Shown one piece after another: positions 43,290 to 52,212 of a DNA stretch of 64,000 bases; within the stretch, counting starts at the first letter, position 1, and each line of letters opens with the position of its first letter. A model generated the notes under the pieces. It ran no database searches, had not been told where the DNA came from, and saw nothing but the letters and a program-made list of their open reading frames with translations. The translations under genes and the position numbers were made by a program. Origin of the DNA: Bacillus_AD sp047238185 (GTDB lineage Bacteria; Bacillota; Bacilli; Bacillales; DSM-1321); NCBI RefSeq assembly GCF_047238185.1, contig NZ_JBDFMI010000006.1, forward strand, positions 310,001 through 374,000, in the 5' to 3' direction.

Positions 43290-43290
43290 A

Positions 43291-43326
43291 AGAAAGGGAG
43301 GCAGCCGGCCGGCTCCTCCCTTTCTT
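43291..43326. terminator. Bidirectional terminator between uvsE and argS
   Basis: AGAAAGGGAGG (43291-43301) and CCTCCCTTTCT (43315-43325) form a perfect 11-bp stem with flanking A/T runs on both sides. Confidence 0.88.
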
Positions 43327-43334
43327 AATGCCTT

Positions 43335-45005
43335 TTACATTTTTTCCGGTGCAGATACGCCAATTAAAGCGAGCGCATTACGCAGGGTTGTTCTTGATGC
43401 TTCAATTAATGCCAAACGGGCTTTTGTCCGTTCAGGATGCTCCGTATCCAATACCTTTTCTGCATTATAGAAGCTGTGGAATGCAGAAGCCAGTTCATAA
43501 ATATAATTCGTGATCCGGTGAGGGAGTCTCTTTTCAGCCGATTCCGCCACCACATATGGGAAATCGCCTATCTTCTTCAGAAGATCATACTCCTTCTCTG
43601 AATGAATATGGGTTAAATCATAATCGTTATCGTGCTGGATACCTGCTTCAGCCGCTTGTCTGAGAATGCTGCAAATGCGGGCATGTGCATACTGGGCATA
43701 GTAAACAGGGTTCTCATTGGATTGTGAAACGGCAAGGTCCAAATCAAAATCCATGTGCGTATCGGCGCTTCTCATAGCAAAGAAATAGCGTGTGGCATCC
43801 AGACCTACTTCCTCTACAAGATCTCTCGTCGTCACAGCTTTCCCTGTCCGCTTGCTCATCTTCATTTTTTCACCGTTCTTATACAAATGGACAAGTTGGA
43901 TGATTTCCACTTCAAGCTGATTCTGGTCATATCCCAGTGCTTCGATAGCAGCTTTCATTCTAGGAATGTAGCCGTGGTGGTCAGCACCCCAAATATTGAT
44001 CAACGTTTCAAATCCTCGTTCCAATTTATCACGGTGGTACGCAATATCAGGAAGAAGATAAGTAAATGAACCATCCTGTTTAATAAGCACTCTATCTTTA
44101 TCATCGCCTAATTCTGTTGAACGGAACCATGTAGCTCCATCCTGTTCATAAATATGGCCGCGTTCCCTCAGTACTGCCAATGCTTCCTCAATTTCATCGT
44201 TCTCATATAGGGATGTCTCTGAGAACCAGGCATCAAAACGTACTCTGAAATCTTCAAGATCTCCTTTAAGCTTGCCCATTTCATATTTCAAACCGTATTC
44301 ACGGAAGAAATCAAACCGGTCCTGTTCGCTGTCTCCGGCAAATCGGTCACCGAAATCCTCTACAAGTTTTTTCCCGATTTCTATAATATCCTGGCCGTGA
44401 TATCCGTCGGCAGGCATTTCCTTTTCAAGCCCTAATGCCTGAAAATAGCGGGCTTCCACTGAAAGAGCCAGATTATTGATTTGATTGCCGGCATCATTGA
44501 TATAGTATTCTCTTGATACATCATAACCTGCCATATCCAAAATATTGCATAATGAATCACCTACAGCCGCACCGCGGGCATGGCCTAAATGCAAATCGCC
44601 TGTCGGGTTGGCGGAAACAAATTCAACCTGGATTTTTTCGCCTTTTCCGGCTTTGCTTTTACCATACGAATCGCCTTCTGCAAGAACTGATGGAATCACA
44701 CCTGTTACATAATGGTTATCCATATAGAAATTTATGAAGCCGGGCCCCGCAATATCCACCTTTTTAATAGATGCTTTTTCTGAATCAAAATGGGCTATTA
44801 TCTCTTCAGCTATTGCACGAGGCGCTTTTTTTGCAATTCTGGCAAGCTGCATAGCTATATTTGTGGAATAATCTCCGTGGCTTTTATCTTTTGGGGTTTC
44901 TAGAATGATAGCTGGCATCGTATGCTTTTCCGCCAAGCCAGCTGTCAATACTGCATCCGCAACCGATTGTTTTAACGTTTCCTGCACTTGTCCGATAATG
45001 TTCAT
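43335..45005 (-). CDS. argS: Arginyl-tRNA synthetase
   Basis: Class I synthetase charging tRNA-Arg. The N-terminal Add1 domain (about 1-105), the HIGH-type motif HLGHARGAA (139-147), and MKMSKRTGKAVT are present; the C-terminal DALR anticodon-binding domain includes SNENPVYYAQYAHARICSI. Its ATG directly follows the ywiB stop (TAGATG), and the ribosome site AAGGAGGAAACA is inside the ywiB coding end, so translation is coupled. Length 556 is normal. Confidence 0.97.
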   Translation of the reverse strand: MNIIGQVQETLKQSVADAVLTAGLAEKHTMPAIILETPKDKSHGDYSTNIAMQLARIAKKAPRAIAEEIIAHFDSEKASIKKVDIAGPGFINFYMDNHYVTGVIPSVLAEGDSYGKSKAGKGEKIQVEFVSANPTGDLHLGHARGAAVGDSLCNILDMAGYDVSREYYINDAGNQINNLALSVEARYFQALGLEKEMPADGYHGQDIIEIGKKLVEDFGDRFAGDSEQDRFDFFREYGLKYEMGKLKGDLEDFRVRFDAWFSETSLYENDEIEEALAVLRERGHIYEQDGATWFRSTELGDDKDRVLIKQDGSFTYLLPDIAYHRDKLERGFETLINIWGADHHGYIPRMKAAIEALGYDQNQLEVEIIQLVHLYKNGEKMKMSKRTGKAVTTRDLVEEVGLDATRYFFAMRSADTHMDFDLDLAVSQSNENPVYYAQYAHARICSILRQAAEAGIQHDNDYDLTHIHSEKEYDLLKKIGDFPYVVAESAEKRLPHRITNYIYELASAFHSFYNAEKVLDTEHPERTKARLALIEASRTTLRNALALIGVSAPEKM

Positions 45006-45440
45006 CTATTGTGTTTCCTCCTTGTAGTCGATTACCATTTTATACTGTCCTGCATCTGCTCCCTGCATAGTCAAATCATAGAGAAGGGTCATTTTTCCTT
45101 CAGACATGCTTTCGTTATGCTCATGAGTCATATCTTTGGCCGTTGTCAACATCTGCAACGTTCCGAAAGGACTTTCGAAATTGCCGACTGTCATCAGACC
45201 CTTTATGAATTTCTGGCGCATTTTCACCTGTCCATTTCTCATGATGAACACTTCATTCTCCGACCATTTGACGATTGTCTGAATCTCTTGCATATCTTGC
45301 TGAACCTCATTGTAGCGGAGGTATAAAGACCCTGCTTTTTGCTGAAGGGTTCCGAACGTCAGCAATTCATACGTCTCTTCATCCTGACCATTGCGGATTG
45401 TTGTTTCTAGTTTCACCTGTACACGCTTTTGTTCCGGCAT
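45006..45440 (-). CDS. ywiB: DUF1934 family protein YwiB
   Basis: A 144-residue protein with alternating strands (VQVKLETTIRNGQDEETYEL, SLYLRYNEV, TIVKWSENEVFIMRNGQVKMRQKF, GKMTLLYDLTMQGADAGQYKMVIDYKEE), the calycin-like beta-barrel pattern of DUF1934. Its function is unknown, though the fold suggests binding of a small hydrophobic ligand. It is directly coupled to argS, as in B. subtilis. The ATG follows GGTGAGGAGCC. Confidence 0.87.
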   Translation of the reverse strand: MPEQKRVQVKLETTIRNGQDEETYELLTFGTLQQKAGSLYLRYNEVQQDMQEIQTIVKWSENEVFIMRNGQVKMRQKFIKGLMTVGNFESPFGTLQMLTTAKDMTHEHNESMSEGKMTLLYDLTMQGADAGQYKMVIDYKEETQ

Positions 45441-45588
45441 GGCTCCTCACCTTTCTATGCTATTTATATGCACTCGGCATTATGCCGCCATTTTCCATGT
45501 TATTAACCTTTCCTAGTATAAAGATTCTTTATCCCGGTTTCAACTTAATCGTATAGCTGCAATGCGCCGCCTTGCCTTCTATGCAATT

Positions 45589-45622
45589 AAAAAAAGCAAT
45601 CCTTTAACTCGCAAAGGATTGC
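45589..45622 (-). terminator. Intrinsic terminator after speB
   Basis: GCAATCCTTT (45613-45622) pairs perfectly with AAAGGATTGC (45596-45605), then TTTTTTT. Confidence 0.92.
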
Positions 45623-45659
45623 TCTGTATCGCCGATTCCATGCCGGCCGTCACTATTGT

Positions 45660-46529
45660 TCAATACCAGTTCAATACCATTTCACGGATCAGTTTGCTGG
45701 CTGTATTAACCGTCTGTTCAGTTGGATCATAGACCGGGGCAACCTCTACTAAGTCGCAGCCCACGACATTCACTCCGGATTGGCCGATTGCTTGGATACT
45801 GGCCAATAATTCCTTGGAGGTAATCCCCCCGCAGTCGACTGTGCCTGTCCCCGGCGCATGCGCGGGGTCCAAAACGTCAATGTCGATGGTGACATAAACA
45901 GGTCGGCCATCGAGGCTCGGCAACATTCTTCTCAAAGGTTCCAGAACATCGAACTTGCTGATATGCATGCCATGTTTCTCCGCCCACTGAAATTCTTCCT
46001 TCATCCCCGAGCGGATACCGAAAGAGTATACATGGTGCGGGCCCATTTTTTCTGCGATTTTTCGGATAGGTGTAGAATGGGAAAGCGGCTCCCCTTCATA
46101 GTGCTCCCGTAAATCTGTATGGGCATCAAAATGGATGATGGCCAGATCGGCGTAAGTATCAGCAAGCACCTCCATCACTGGCCATGATACAAGATGCTCG
46201 CCGCCCATACCGAATGGCTTCTTGCCATCCTTGAGCAGCCTGCTAACAAATTCCCTGATTTGATCCAGACTTTTAGAGGCATTGCCGAAAGGAAGCGGCA
46301 AATCGCCGATATCATGATAACGAACTTCTTCAAGCTGGCGGTCGCAGTAAGGGCTATACTCTTCCAATCCAATAGAGGCTTCTCTTATGCGGCCGGGGCC
46401 AAATCTGGAACCTGGGCGATAGCTCACTGTCCAATCCATCGGCATCCCATAAAGGACTACATCACTTTCTTCATATGTGCATGTACTGCCAATAAATACA
46501 TTTCCTGAATAGGCTTCATCAAACTTCAT
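45660..46529 (-). CDS. speB: Agmatinase
   Basis: Hydrolyses agmatine to putrescine and urea. The binuclear manganese ligands of the ureohydrolase family lie in GMGGEHLVSWP (His), IIHFDAHTDLREHY (Asp-x-His-x-Asp) and VTIDIDVLDPAHAPGTG (Asp-x-Asp). The 289-residue length matches. It follows speE by 12 bases and supplies its putrescine substrate, so the two form the usual speEB operon. The ATG follows AGGAGGTATTGCG. Confidence 0.96.
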   Translation of the reverse strand: MKFDEAYSGNVFIGSTCTYEESDVVLYGMPMDWTVSYRPGSRFGPGRIREASIGLEEYSPYCDRQLEEVRYHDIGDLPLPFGNASKSLDQIREFVSRLLKDGKKPFGMGGEHLVSWPVMEVLADTYADLAIIHFDAHTDLREHYEGEPLSHSTPIRKIAEKMGPHHVYSFGIRSGMKEEFQWAEKHGMHISKFDVLEPLRRMLPSLDGRPVYVTIDIDVLDPAHAPGTGTVDCGGITSKELLASIQAIGQSGVNVVGCDLVEVAPVYDPTEQTVNTASKLIREMVLNWY

Positions 46530-46541
46530 CGCAATACCTCC

Positions 46542-47369
46542 TTATTTCGTTAAATCCTCAACAAATTTGGGCAGTACAAATGCCGCTTTATGCAATTCCT
46601 TCGTATAATATTTCGTATTCATATCGCTAAATCGGCTTTCCTCTACTAGCAAAGGATCATGCTTCTTCGATCCTAATGTGAAACACCACAAACCGCTTGG
46701 GTACGTAGGGATATTCGCTGTATACAGCCGCGTAATCGGAAAGATTTCCTTTACATCCTTCTGTACTTGGGCAATTAGATCCGCCTTAAACCATGGATTA
46801 TCCGATTGGGCAACAAACAAGCCATCTTTCTTAAGCGCTTTGCTGATCCCTGCATAAAATCCTTTTGTAAACAGGTTCACAGCTGGCCCGATCGGTTCAG
46901 TACTGTCAACCATGATGACATCGTAGGCATTCTCCGCCTCTGCGATATGCATGAAGCCGTCTCCAACTTTCACTTCCACACGGGCATCTTCCATTTGCCC
47001 TGCTATGGAAGGCAAGAATTTCTTGGAATATTCTATTACTTTTCCATCTATATCCACCAAAACAGCTTTCTTTACTTGTTTATGCTTCAGGACCTCACGA
47101 ATGACTCCTCCGTCCCCTCCGCCGACAATCAGAACATTCTCCGGATTCGGATGAGTGAAAAGAGGTACATGGGCAACCATTTCGTGATATACGAATTCAT
47201 CTTTTTCAGTAGTCATAACCATATCGTCCAACAAAAGCATATTGCCCCACTCTTCTGTTTCTACCATATCCAATTGCTGAAATTCCGTCTGTTCTGAATG
47301 CAGTGAACGATTCACTTTCATCGTGATCCCAAAATGCTCAGTCTGTTTCTCCGTAAACCAAATACCCAT
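46542..47369 (-). CDS. speE: Spermidine synthase
   Basis: Transfers aminopropyl from decarboxylated SAM to putrescine. N-terminal beta-strand oligomerisation region (about 1-55), then Rossmann domain with VLIVGGGDGGVIREVLKH (SAM site), VLVDIDGKVIEYSKKFLP and the catalytic gate DVIMVDSTEPIGPA. C-terminal YPSGLWCFTLGSKK is family-typical. The ATG is behind AAAGGGAG. First gene of the speE-speB operon. Confidence 0.96.
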   Translation of the reverse strand: MGIWFTEKQTEHFGITMKVNRSLHSEQTEFQQLDMVETEEWGNMLLLDDMVMTTEKDEFVYHEMVAHVPLFTHPNPENVLIVGGGDGGVIREVLKHKQVKKAVLVDIDGKVIEYSKKFLPSIAGQMEDARVEVKVGDGFMHIAEAENAYDVIMVDSTEPIGPAVNLFTKGFYAGISKALKKDGLFVAQSDNPWFKADLIAQVQKDVKEIFPITRLYTANIPTYPSGLWCFTLGSKKHDPLLVEESRFSDMNTKYYTKELHKAAFVLPKFVEDLTK

Positions 47370-47552
47370 CTCTTACGCTCCCTTTCCTTGTATGTTGATT
47401 GGTTTTGCACTTTAATGTTTTACATCCTAAAGCTGGCCACTCCCTGAAAACATTTCTTGGAATAATTGTTCTTTTATGTAAAACAAAGCACAGGAAAAGT
47501 ATAGAGCATATATGAAACATTTCAAGAAAAATATATCAAATATAGAAGAAAT

Positions 47553-47582
47553 GTTTAAAATACGGCTCTTTTTTTCATACTA
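47553..47582 (+). promoter_or_regulatory. Forespore-type promoter of pbpG
   Basis: GTTTA (47553-47557), 18 bases, CATACTA (47576-47582). CATACTA is the sigma-G -10 consensus and GTTTA fits the forespore -35. pbpG is a forespore gene in B. subtilis. Confidence 0.5.
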
Positions 47583-47655
47583 ATAATACAGCCCCGATCC
47601 TGTTCTGACCGGGAAACTGAAACAAACAGAACATTTGATGGAAAGGATGGTTTTC

Positions 47656-49722
47656 GTGGAAGCAACAACCAGAACTTCACGCCGGAAAACAGCTAAATTA
47701 GCCAGAGTAATGACTTTCATCCTTCTCTTATGCGGTGGGTCCTTACTCGCAATCTATTTATTTCTGCTCATCTATGCAAAAATACTGGGCCCGCCTCCGT
47801 TGGCCGTTCCACAATCGACAATCTTCTACAGTGATAACGGGAAAGTCATAGGGGAATACGATAATGGCCAAAAACGATATTGGGTGAACCTCGACGATAT
47901 TTCCCCTACCATGGTGCAGGCCATATTATCCGTGGAGGACAAAAGCTTCTACAAGCATCATGGCTTTGATTACAAGAGGATTGCCGGAGCCCTAGTTGCA
48001 GATGTCAAGGCTCTCGGCAAGGTACAGGGAGCCAGTACAATCACACAGCAATATGCTCGCAACTTATTTCTCACACACCAAAAATCTTGGCACCGCAAGA
48101 TGAGTGAAGCCTTCTATACCATGCGGATAGAGATGAACTACAGTAAAAATGAAATCTTGGAAGGCTACTTGAATACGGTTTATTTCGGGCATGGCGCCTA
48201 TGGAGTCGAGGCTGCGAGCCGTTATTATTACGGAAAGCCAGCTAAGTCCCTGACACTGAATGAAGCTTCCATGCTTGCCGGAATTCCGAAAGGGCCCTCT
48301 TATTATTCGCCCATCCTATCGCCCGACCACGCTCTAAAGCGGCAGCGAATCGTCTTATTGTCGATGAAAAAAGCGGGTTATATAAACGACTCAGATATTC
48401 AGGCAGCCCGGAAACAGAACTTGGCCTTCCATGGGAAATACGATCATCGCGAGGCAATGGCACCCTACTATATCAGTGCCGTTAAACAGGCATTGAAATC
48501 CCAGCTGCACCTGGATGAAAAAACAATTGCATTGGGCGGTTTAAGGGTCTATACATCATTGAACATTAAACAGCAGGATGCAGCCGAGGAGGCCTTTAAA
48601 CAAACATTCGATAACAGCAGCGATCTGCAGGGCGCCCTGGTAGCCATGAATCCTAAAAGCGGTGAAGTGAAGGCGCTGATCGGCGGGAAGGATTATCAGG
48701 CCAGCCCCTTTAACCGTGCCATTCAAGCAATCCGGCAGCCCGGCTCCACCATGAAACCCCTCCTATATTACGCTGCATTGGAGAATGGCTTCACTCCTGC
48801 CACCATGCTGAAAAGCGAAAGCACAACATTTTCGTTCGATGATGGACGGGCCTCTTATTCCCCGCATAATTATAATTCGCAATATGCCGATAAAGAAATC
48901 ACCTTATCACAGGCACTGGCATTGTCGGACAATATTTATGCGGTTAAGACACATCTTTTTCTCGGAGAAAAGGAATTATTGAAGACTGCCCAAAAATTCG
49001 GCATCCACAGTAAGATTGATGCTGTCCCTTCCGCCGCATTAGGCACGTCTGGGGTAAAAGTCATTGAGATGGTGAACGCATACAGCCGGCTGGCCAATGG
49101 AGGGAAAAATGTAGAGCCCATTTTCATCAAAAAAGTGGAATTGCCTACCGGTGAAGTCATCTATAAAGCTCCAGATTTCCATAAACAAGTACTTAGTTAT
49201 AAAAATACATTTGTCATGACATCGATGATGACCGGTGTTTTCAACCCCCATCTGAATGGATATGCATCTGTGACCGGCACAACCTTGATTCCTAGGCTAA
49301 GCAGACAATATGCAGGAAAATCAGGGACAACTTCTACTGACAGCTGGATGATTGGCTATACACCACAATTGGTGACAGGTGTGTGGACCGGATATGACCA
49401 GGCTAAGATGATGGATAACCCTGTAGAACGAAGCTATGCTAAAAATATATGGGCAGATTTTATGGAAACAAGCTTGTCTAAATCAACCTTTAAAACATTC
49501 AAGCCGCACAGCAAACAGCTGGTTTCGGTCAAAATCGACCCGGAAAGCGGAAAACTTGCCGATAAGAACTGCCCTAATTCGATTCCAACCTATTTTGTCA
49601 AAGGCACTGAGCCAAAAACATATTGCAAAACAGCAGCAAAGGAAAATCGAAATAACAGTGGAAAGCAGCCCATTCAAAAAGAGCAGAAACCATGGTACAA
49701 AAAGATCCTCCCATTTTTCTAA
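47656..49722 (+). CDS. pbpG: Class A penicillin-binding protein, PbpG (YwhE)-like
   Basis: Bifunctional glycan polymerase and transpeptidase of about 688 residues for spore peptidoglycan. One membrane helix (about 24-46), then glycosyltransferase domain with SVEDKSFYKHHGFDYKRI, GASTITQQYARNL and LEGYLNTVYFGHGAYGVEAA. The transpeptidase domain has serine motif RQPGSTMKPLL (SxxK), SDN in LALSDNIYA and KSGTT in YAGKSGTTSTD. GTG at 47656 behind AAAGGA is preferred to the ATG at 47638. Its forespore-like promoter and position before the ywh genes support the PbpG identity. Confidence 0.9.
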   Translation: MEATTRTSRRKTAKLARVMTFILLLCGGSLLAIYLFLLIYAKILGPPPLAVPQSTIFYSDNGKVIGEYDNGQKRYWVNLDDISPTMVQAILSVEDKSFYKHHGFDYKRIAGALVADVKALGKVQGASTITQQYARNLFLTHQKSWHRKMSEAFYTMRIEMNYSKNEILEGYLNTVYFGHGAYGVEAASRYYYGKPAKSLTLNEASMLAGIPKGPSYYSPILSPDHALKRQRIVLLSMKKAGYINDSDIQAARKQNLAFHGKYDHREAMAPYYISAVKQALKSQLHLDEKTIALGGLRVYTSLNIKQQDAAEEAFKQTFDNSSDLQGALVAMNPKSGEVKALIGGKDYQASPFNRAIQAIRQPGSTMKPLLYYAALENGFTPATMLKSESTTFSFDDGRASYSPHNYNSQYADKEITLSQALALSDNIYAVKTHLFLGEKELLKTAQKFGIHSKIDAVPSAALGTSGVKVIEMVNAYSRLANGGKNVEPIFIKKVELPTGEVIYKAPDFHKQVLSYKNTFVMTSMMTGVFNPHLNGYASVTGTTLIPRLSRQYAGKSGTTSTDSWMIGYTPQLVTGVWTGYDQAKMMDNPVERSYAKNIWADFMETSLSKSTFKTFKPHSKQLVSVKIDPESGKLADKNCPNSIPTYFVKGTEPKTYCKTAAKENRNNSGKQPIQKEQKPWYKKILPFF

Positions 49723-49732
49723 TGGCAGCAAA

Positions 49733-49766
49733 AAAGGCCTCCCTTGAAGGGATGGCCTTTCTTTAT
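49733..49766. terminator. Bidirectional terminator between pbpG and the LOG-family gene
   Basis: AAAGGCC (49733-49739) pairs with GGCCTTT (49754-49760) with an inner CCTT/AAGG extension; A and T runs flank both ends. Confidence 0.85.
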
Positions 49767-50311
49767 ACATTATGTGCCTGGAGCATGGAGTCGATCAAAA
49801 CCGATGCATCCTCACTGCATTTGATCATATCCCTATGTGCTTGCGGCAAAAATTGCTCTTTCGCCATATGGTCGAATACACTCATCAAAGGAGTATAGTA
49901 GTGATTTACATTATAGATGCCCACGGGTTTATGATGGATGCCGATCTGGTTCCAAGTGAACACTTCGAAAAATTCATCCAAAGTCCCTGGTCCCCCAGGC
50001 ATAGCGACAAAGGCATCGGCCAATTCTGCCATCTTGGCTTTTCGCTCATGCATGGATGACACAATATACAGCTCCGTCAAATGATGATGGGCAAGTTCAC
50101 GGTCAGCCAACATATTCGGCATGACGCCTATTGCTTTTCCTCCATGTTCAAGGACCGTATTGGCCAGCACTCCCATTGTCCCCATGGAAGATCCCCCATA
50201 GACAAGCGTGATCCCCCGGCGGGCCAATTCCTTCCCAAAAACAGCAGCTCTCTCACGGTACACAGGGGAAGCCCCATCTCTTGAACCGCAAAAAACAGCT
50301 ATACTATTCAT
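49763..50311 (-). CDS. LOG-family nucleoside 5'-monophosphate phosphoribohydrolase
   Basis: A 182-residue Rossmann protein of the TIGR00730/LOG family. The diagnostic MPGGPGTLDEFFEVFTWNQIG (PGGxGTxxE motif) and earlier YGGSSMGTMGVLANT and MHERKAKMAELADA are present. Characterised members cleave cytokinin ribotides or purine nucleotides to free base and ribose phosphate. It resembles B. subtilis YvdD, which is not at this locus, so its position between pbpG and ywhD is a local difference. Physiological substrate unknown. Confidence 0.88.
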   Translation of the reverse strand: MNSIAVFCGSRDGASPVYRERAAVFGKELARRGITLVYGGSSMGTMGVLANTVLEHGGKAIGVMPNMLADRELAHHHLTELYIVSSMHERKAKMAELADAFVAMPGGPGTLDEFFEVFTWNQIGIHHKPVGIYNVNHYYTPLMSVFDHMAKEQFLPQAHRDMIKCSEDASVLIDSMLQAHNV

Positions 50312-50397
50312 ATCTCATCCCTCCATTCTTTCCTTACTTAATTATATCGGAAATAGGTCGGGACAGACTAGATTTACATTAAAATCCCCAGACAATC

Positions 50398-50447
50398 GAA
50401 AACAGGCTGCTGCCAGCGGAATGAATCCATAGGCACAGCCTGTTTTC
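50398..50447. terminator. Terminator-like inverted repeat after ywhD
   Basis: GAAAACAGGCTG (50398-50409) and CAGCCTGTTTTC (50436-50447) pair perfectly over 12 bp with a 26-base loop that can extend the stem. The T-run lies inside the arm, as in A/T-flanked terminators. Confidence 0.6.
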
Positions 50448-50544
50448 TTGTCCTAGTTCTATAGCGTTGCACGCTGAGATTAAGTTTACTCATATTTTTC
50501 CAAAACGACAAGTATTTAACAAATATTTTTAACGGTTTCCATCA

Positions 50545-51072
50545 TTATCTCTTTTTATCTAACGATTCTACCGCTAACTGGCGCTTCAGCTCATCGCTTG
50601 ATGCTTTCCACATATCCGGATTATGCTCACGGAGGAAATCACCCAGCACTTGCTTCGAATGGTCATCCATATGCTGCAGGATGATCTTCCGTTTCATGGC
50701 CTTATCCAATCGATTCACATGCTCGGGCAACGATTTATACCCTCTCCTAATCGAACGGTCAACCGTCATCTCGCACGCTGTAACACCAGCGTAATGGAGG
50801 CCTTTTTCACTTTGCTCGACAGCTGTCCATATGATCCAATATGGCTTGCCATTTGGGACTTCACTTCGATCCGGCAAAAATTTAATGCCGCGTTCCACAG
50901 CACTTCGAGCATGCATCGCGCCGATTTCAATCGATGCTTGCCCTTCTTCCACATCAATGATAATAGGGGAAATATTCTCTAGGTTGATAGAACCGATTCC
51001 GAACCCTTTATGGCCAGAAGCCGGCTCATTCTTAATGATTGTGAATTCCATTCTGTTTTTCTTGTTGTTCAT
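50545..51072 (-). CDS. ywhD: YwhD family protein
   Basis: A 175-residue conserved Bacillus protein without known function. FGIGSINLENISPIIIDVEE, IGAMHARSAVERGIKFLPDR, GKPYWIIW and GVTACEMTVDRSIRRGYKSL match my recollection of B. subtilis YwhD closely. No membrane segment. The ATG follows AAAAGGAG. It lies 16 bases after the ywhC stop, so the two are likely cotranscribed. Confidence 0.88.
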   Translation of the reverse strand: MNNKKNRMEFTIIKNEPASGHKGFGIGSINLENISPIIIDVEEGQASIEIGAMHARSAVERGIKFLPDRSEVPNGKPYWIIWTAVEQSEKGLHYAGVTACEMTVDRSIRRGYKSLPEHVNRLDKAMKRKIILQHMDDHSKQVLGDFLREHNPDMWKASSDELKRQLAVESLDKKR

Positions 51073-51088
51073 TGCAGACTCCTTTTAT

Positions 51089-51757
51089 TTAATGCAGAAA
51101 AATGGCGGTGAATATATCTTGCAATCCATAAATGATGGATGGCATAACGGTATTGAAAATAGGCTGGATGGTATAATTGTCTAGAGGCGTTACCAGCAAT
51201 ATCAGGAATAAAAGCATCCCATACTGTTCATACTGTGTCATTTTAGCCCGAATACGGGGCGATACAAGATCTTCAATAATCCGATAGCCATCAAGAGGAG
51301 GTATCGGCAGCAGGTTAAAAACAAACAGCATCGTATTCATTGAAATAATCACATTCAATAAATCGGACACGAAGAAAGGCATATCGTTCCATACATTTAA
51401 CGCTGCCATTCCATACATAATAGTAAAAGCAATAATCGTAACCAATAAGTTGCTCACAGGGCCTGCCACCGAAACAAGCACTCCCGCCAAGCGGGGCCGC
51501 TTGAAATTATAGCGGTTGACTGGTACAGGGCGGGCCCAGCCAAAACCTGCAATCAAAATAAACAGTGTTCCTATTGGATCGATATGCTCAATCGGATTCA
51601 ACGTTAACCGCCCCTGGTCCTTTGCAGTCGAATCGCCGAATTTATAAGCGACATACGCATGGGCAAATTCATGCACCGTAAAAGCAATCAGCAACGATAT
51701 AATCACATATGGCAAATCGGACAAAGGGTACCTAAAAATACTGTTCAACAAATCCAT
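51089..51757 (-). CDS. ywhC: Site-2-protease-family (M50) membrane metallopeptidase YwhC
   Basis: A 222-residue polytopic protein with zinc motif HEFAH in AFTVHEFAHAYVAYKFGD and the third ligand in NLLPIPPLDGYRIIEDLV. Helices at about residues 12-32, 60-80, 90-118, 130-150 and 178-200. It belongs to the short S2P subgroup without PDZ or CBS domains. Substrates are not known. Position next to ywhD and ywhB is conserved. Confidence 0.88.
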   Translation of the reverse strand: MDLLNSIFRYPLSDLPYVIISLLIAFTVHEFAHAYVAYKFGDSTAKDQGRLTLNPIEHIDPIGTLFILIAGFGWARPVPVNRYNFKRPRLAGVLVSVAGPVSNLLVTIIAFTIMYGMAALNVWNDMPFFVSDLLNVIISMNTMLFVFNLLPIPPLDGYRIIEDLVSPRIRAKMTQYEQYGMLLFLILLVTPLDNYTIQPIFNTVMPSIIYGLQDIFTAIFLH

Positions 51758-51914
51758 ATATCACACTCCACTTTATTCGTACATTCAGTATAGCTTATTC
51801 TTCCCTAAAACGTTAATACCTTATTGGCTTTGCTCTCCGGAAAGCAAAAGCCGCTTGCAATTCTGCAAATCTTATGAAAAACTACTTACAGAACAGGAAA
51901 AGGAGTGCATACAT

Positions 51915-52100
51915 ATGCCTTATATTACAGTGAAAATGCTTGAAGGGCGCACAGAAGAACAAAAGAAAGCCCTAGTAGAAAAAGTTACAGAAGCGGTTTC
52001 AGAAACAGCCGGCGCACCCAAAGAAAACATCGTTGTTTTCATCGAAGAAATGACAAAAAACCACTACGCAGTTGCAGGAAAACGCCTAAGCGACCAATGA
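51915..52100 (+). CDS. ywhB: 4-oxalocrotonate tautomerase family protein YwhB
   Basis: A 61-residue tautomerase starting MPYITVKMLEGRTEEQKKAL. Pro2, which becomes the N-terminal catalytic proline after Met removal, and Arg12 are conserved. ATG at 51915 follows AAAAGGAG; an upstream in-frame ATG (51855) has no ribosome site. These enzymes form hexamers and tautomerise 2-hydroxydienoates or similar enols; the natural substrate in Bacillus is unsettled. It is transcribed divergently from ywhC. Confidence 0.92.
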   Translation: MPYITVKMLEGRTEEQKKALVEKVTEAVSETAGAPKENIVVFIEEMTKNHYAVAGKRLSDQ

Positions 52101-52104
52101 CCAA

Positions 52105-52153
52105 GAAAAGCGGAAGCGGCTTGGTCAGGCCCGACCAGGTAAATCGGCGCTTG
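52105..52153. repeat. Short variant of the palindromic repeat family
   Basis: Begins GAAAAGCGGAAGCGGC, has inner palindrome TTGGTCAGGCCCGACCAGG and ends CGGCGCTTG. It sits directly after ywhB and before the shared terminator. Confidence 0.6.
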
Positions 52154-52173
52154 AAAAATGCGAGATAAAAGAA

Positions 52174-52212
52174 AAAGCTAAGTCCCGATCAGTGGGCCTT
52201 AGCTTTTTCTTT
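52174..52212. terminator. Bidirectional terminator between ywhB and ywgA
   Basis: AAAGCTAAG (52174-52182) pairs with CTTAGCTTT (52198-52206); T-rich tails occur on both strands. The right arm is made by the last codons of ywgA, whose stop falls in the loop. Confidence 0.85.
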
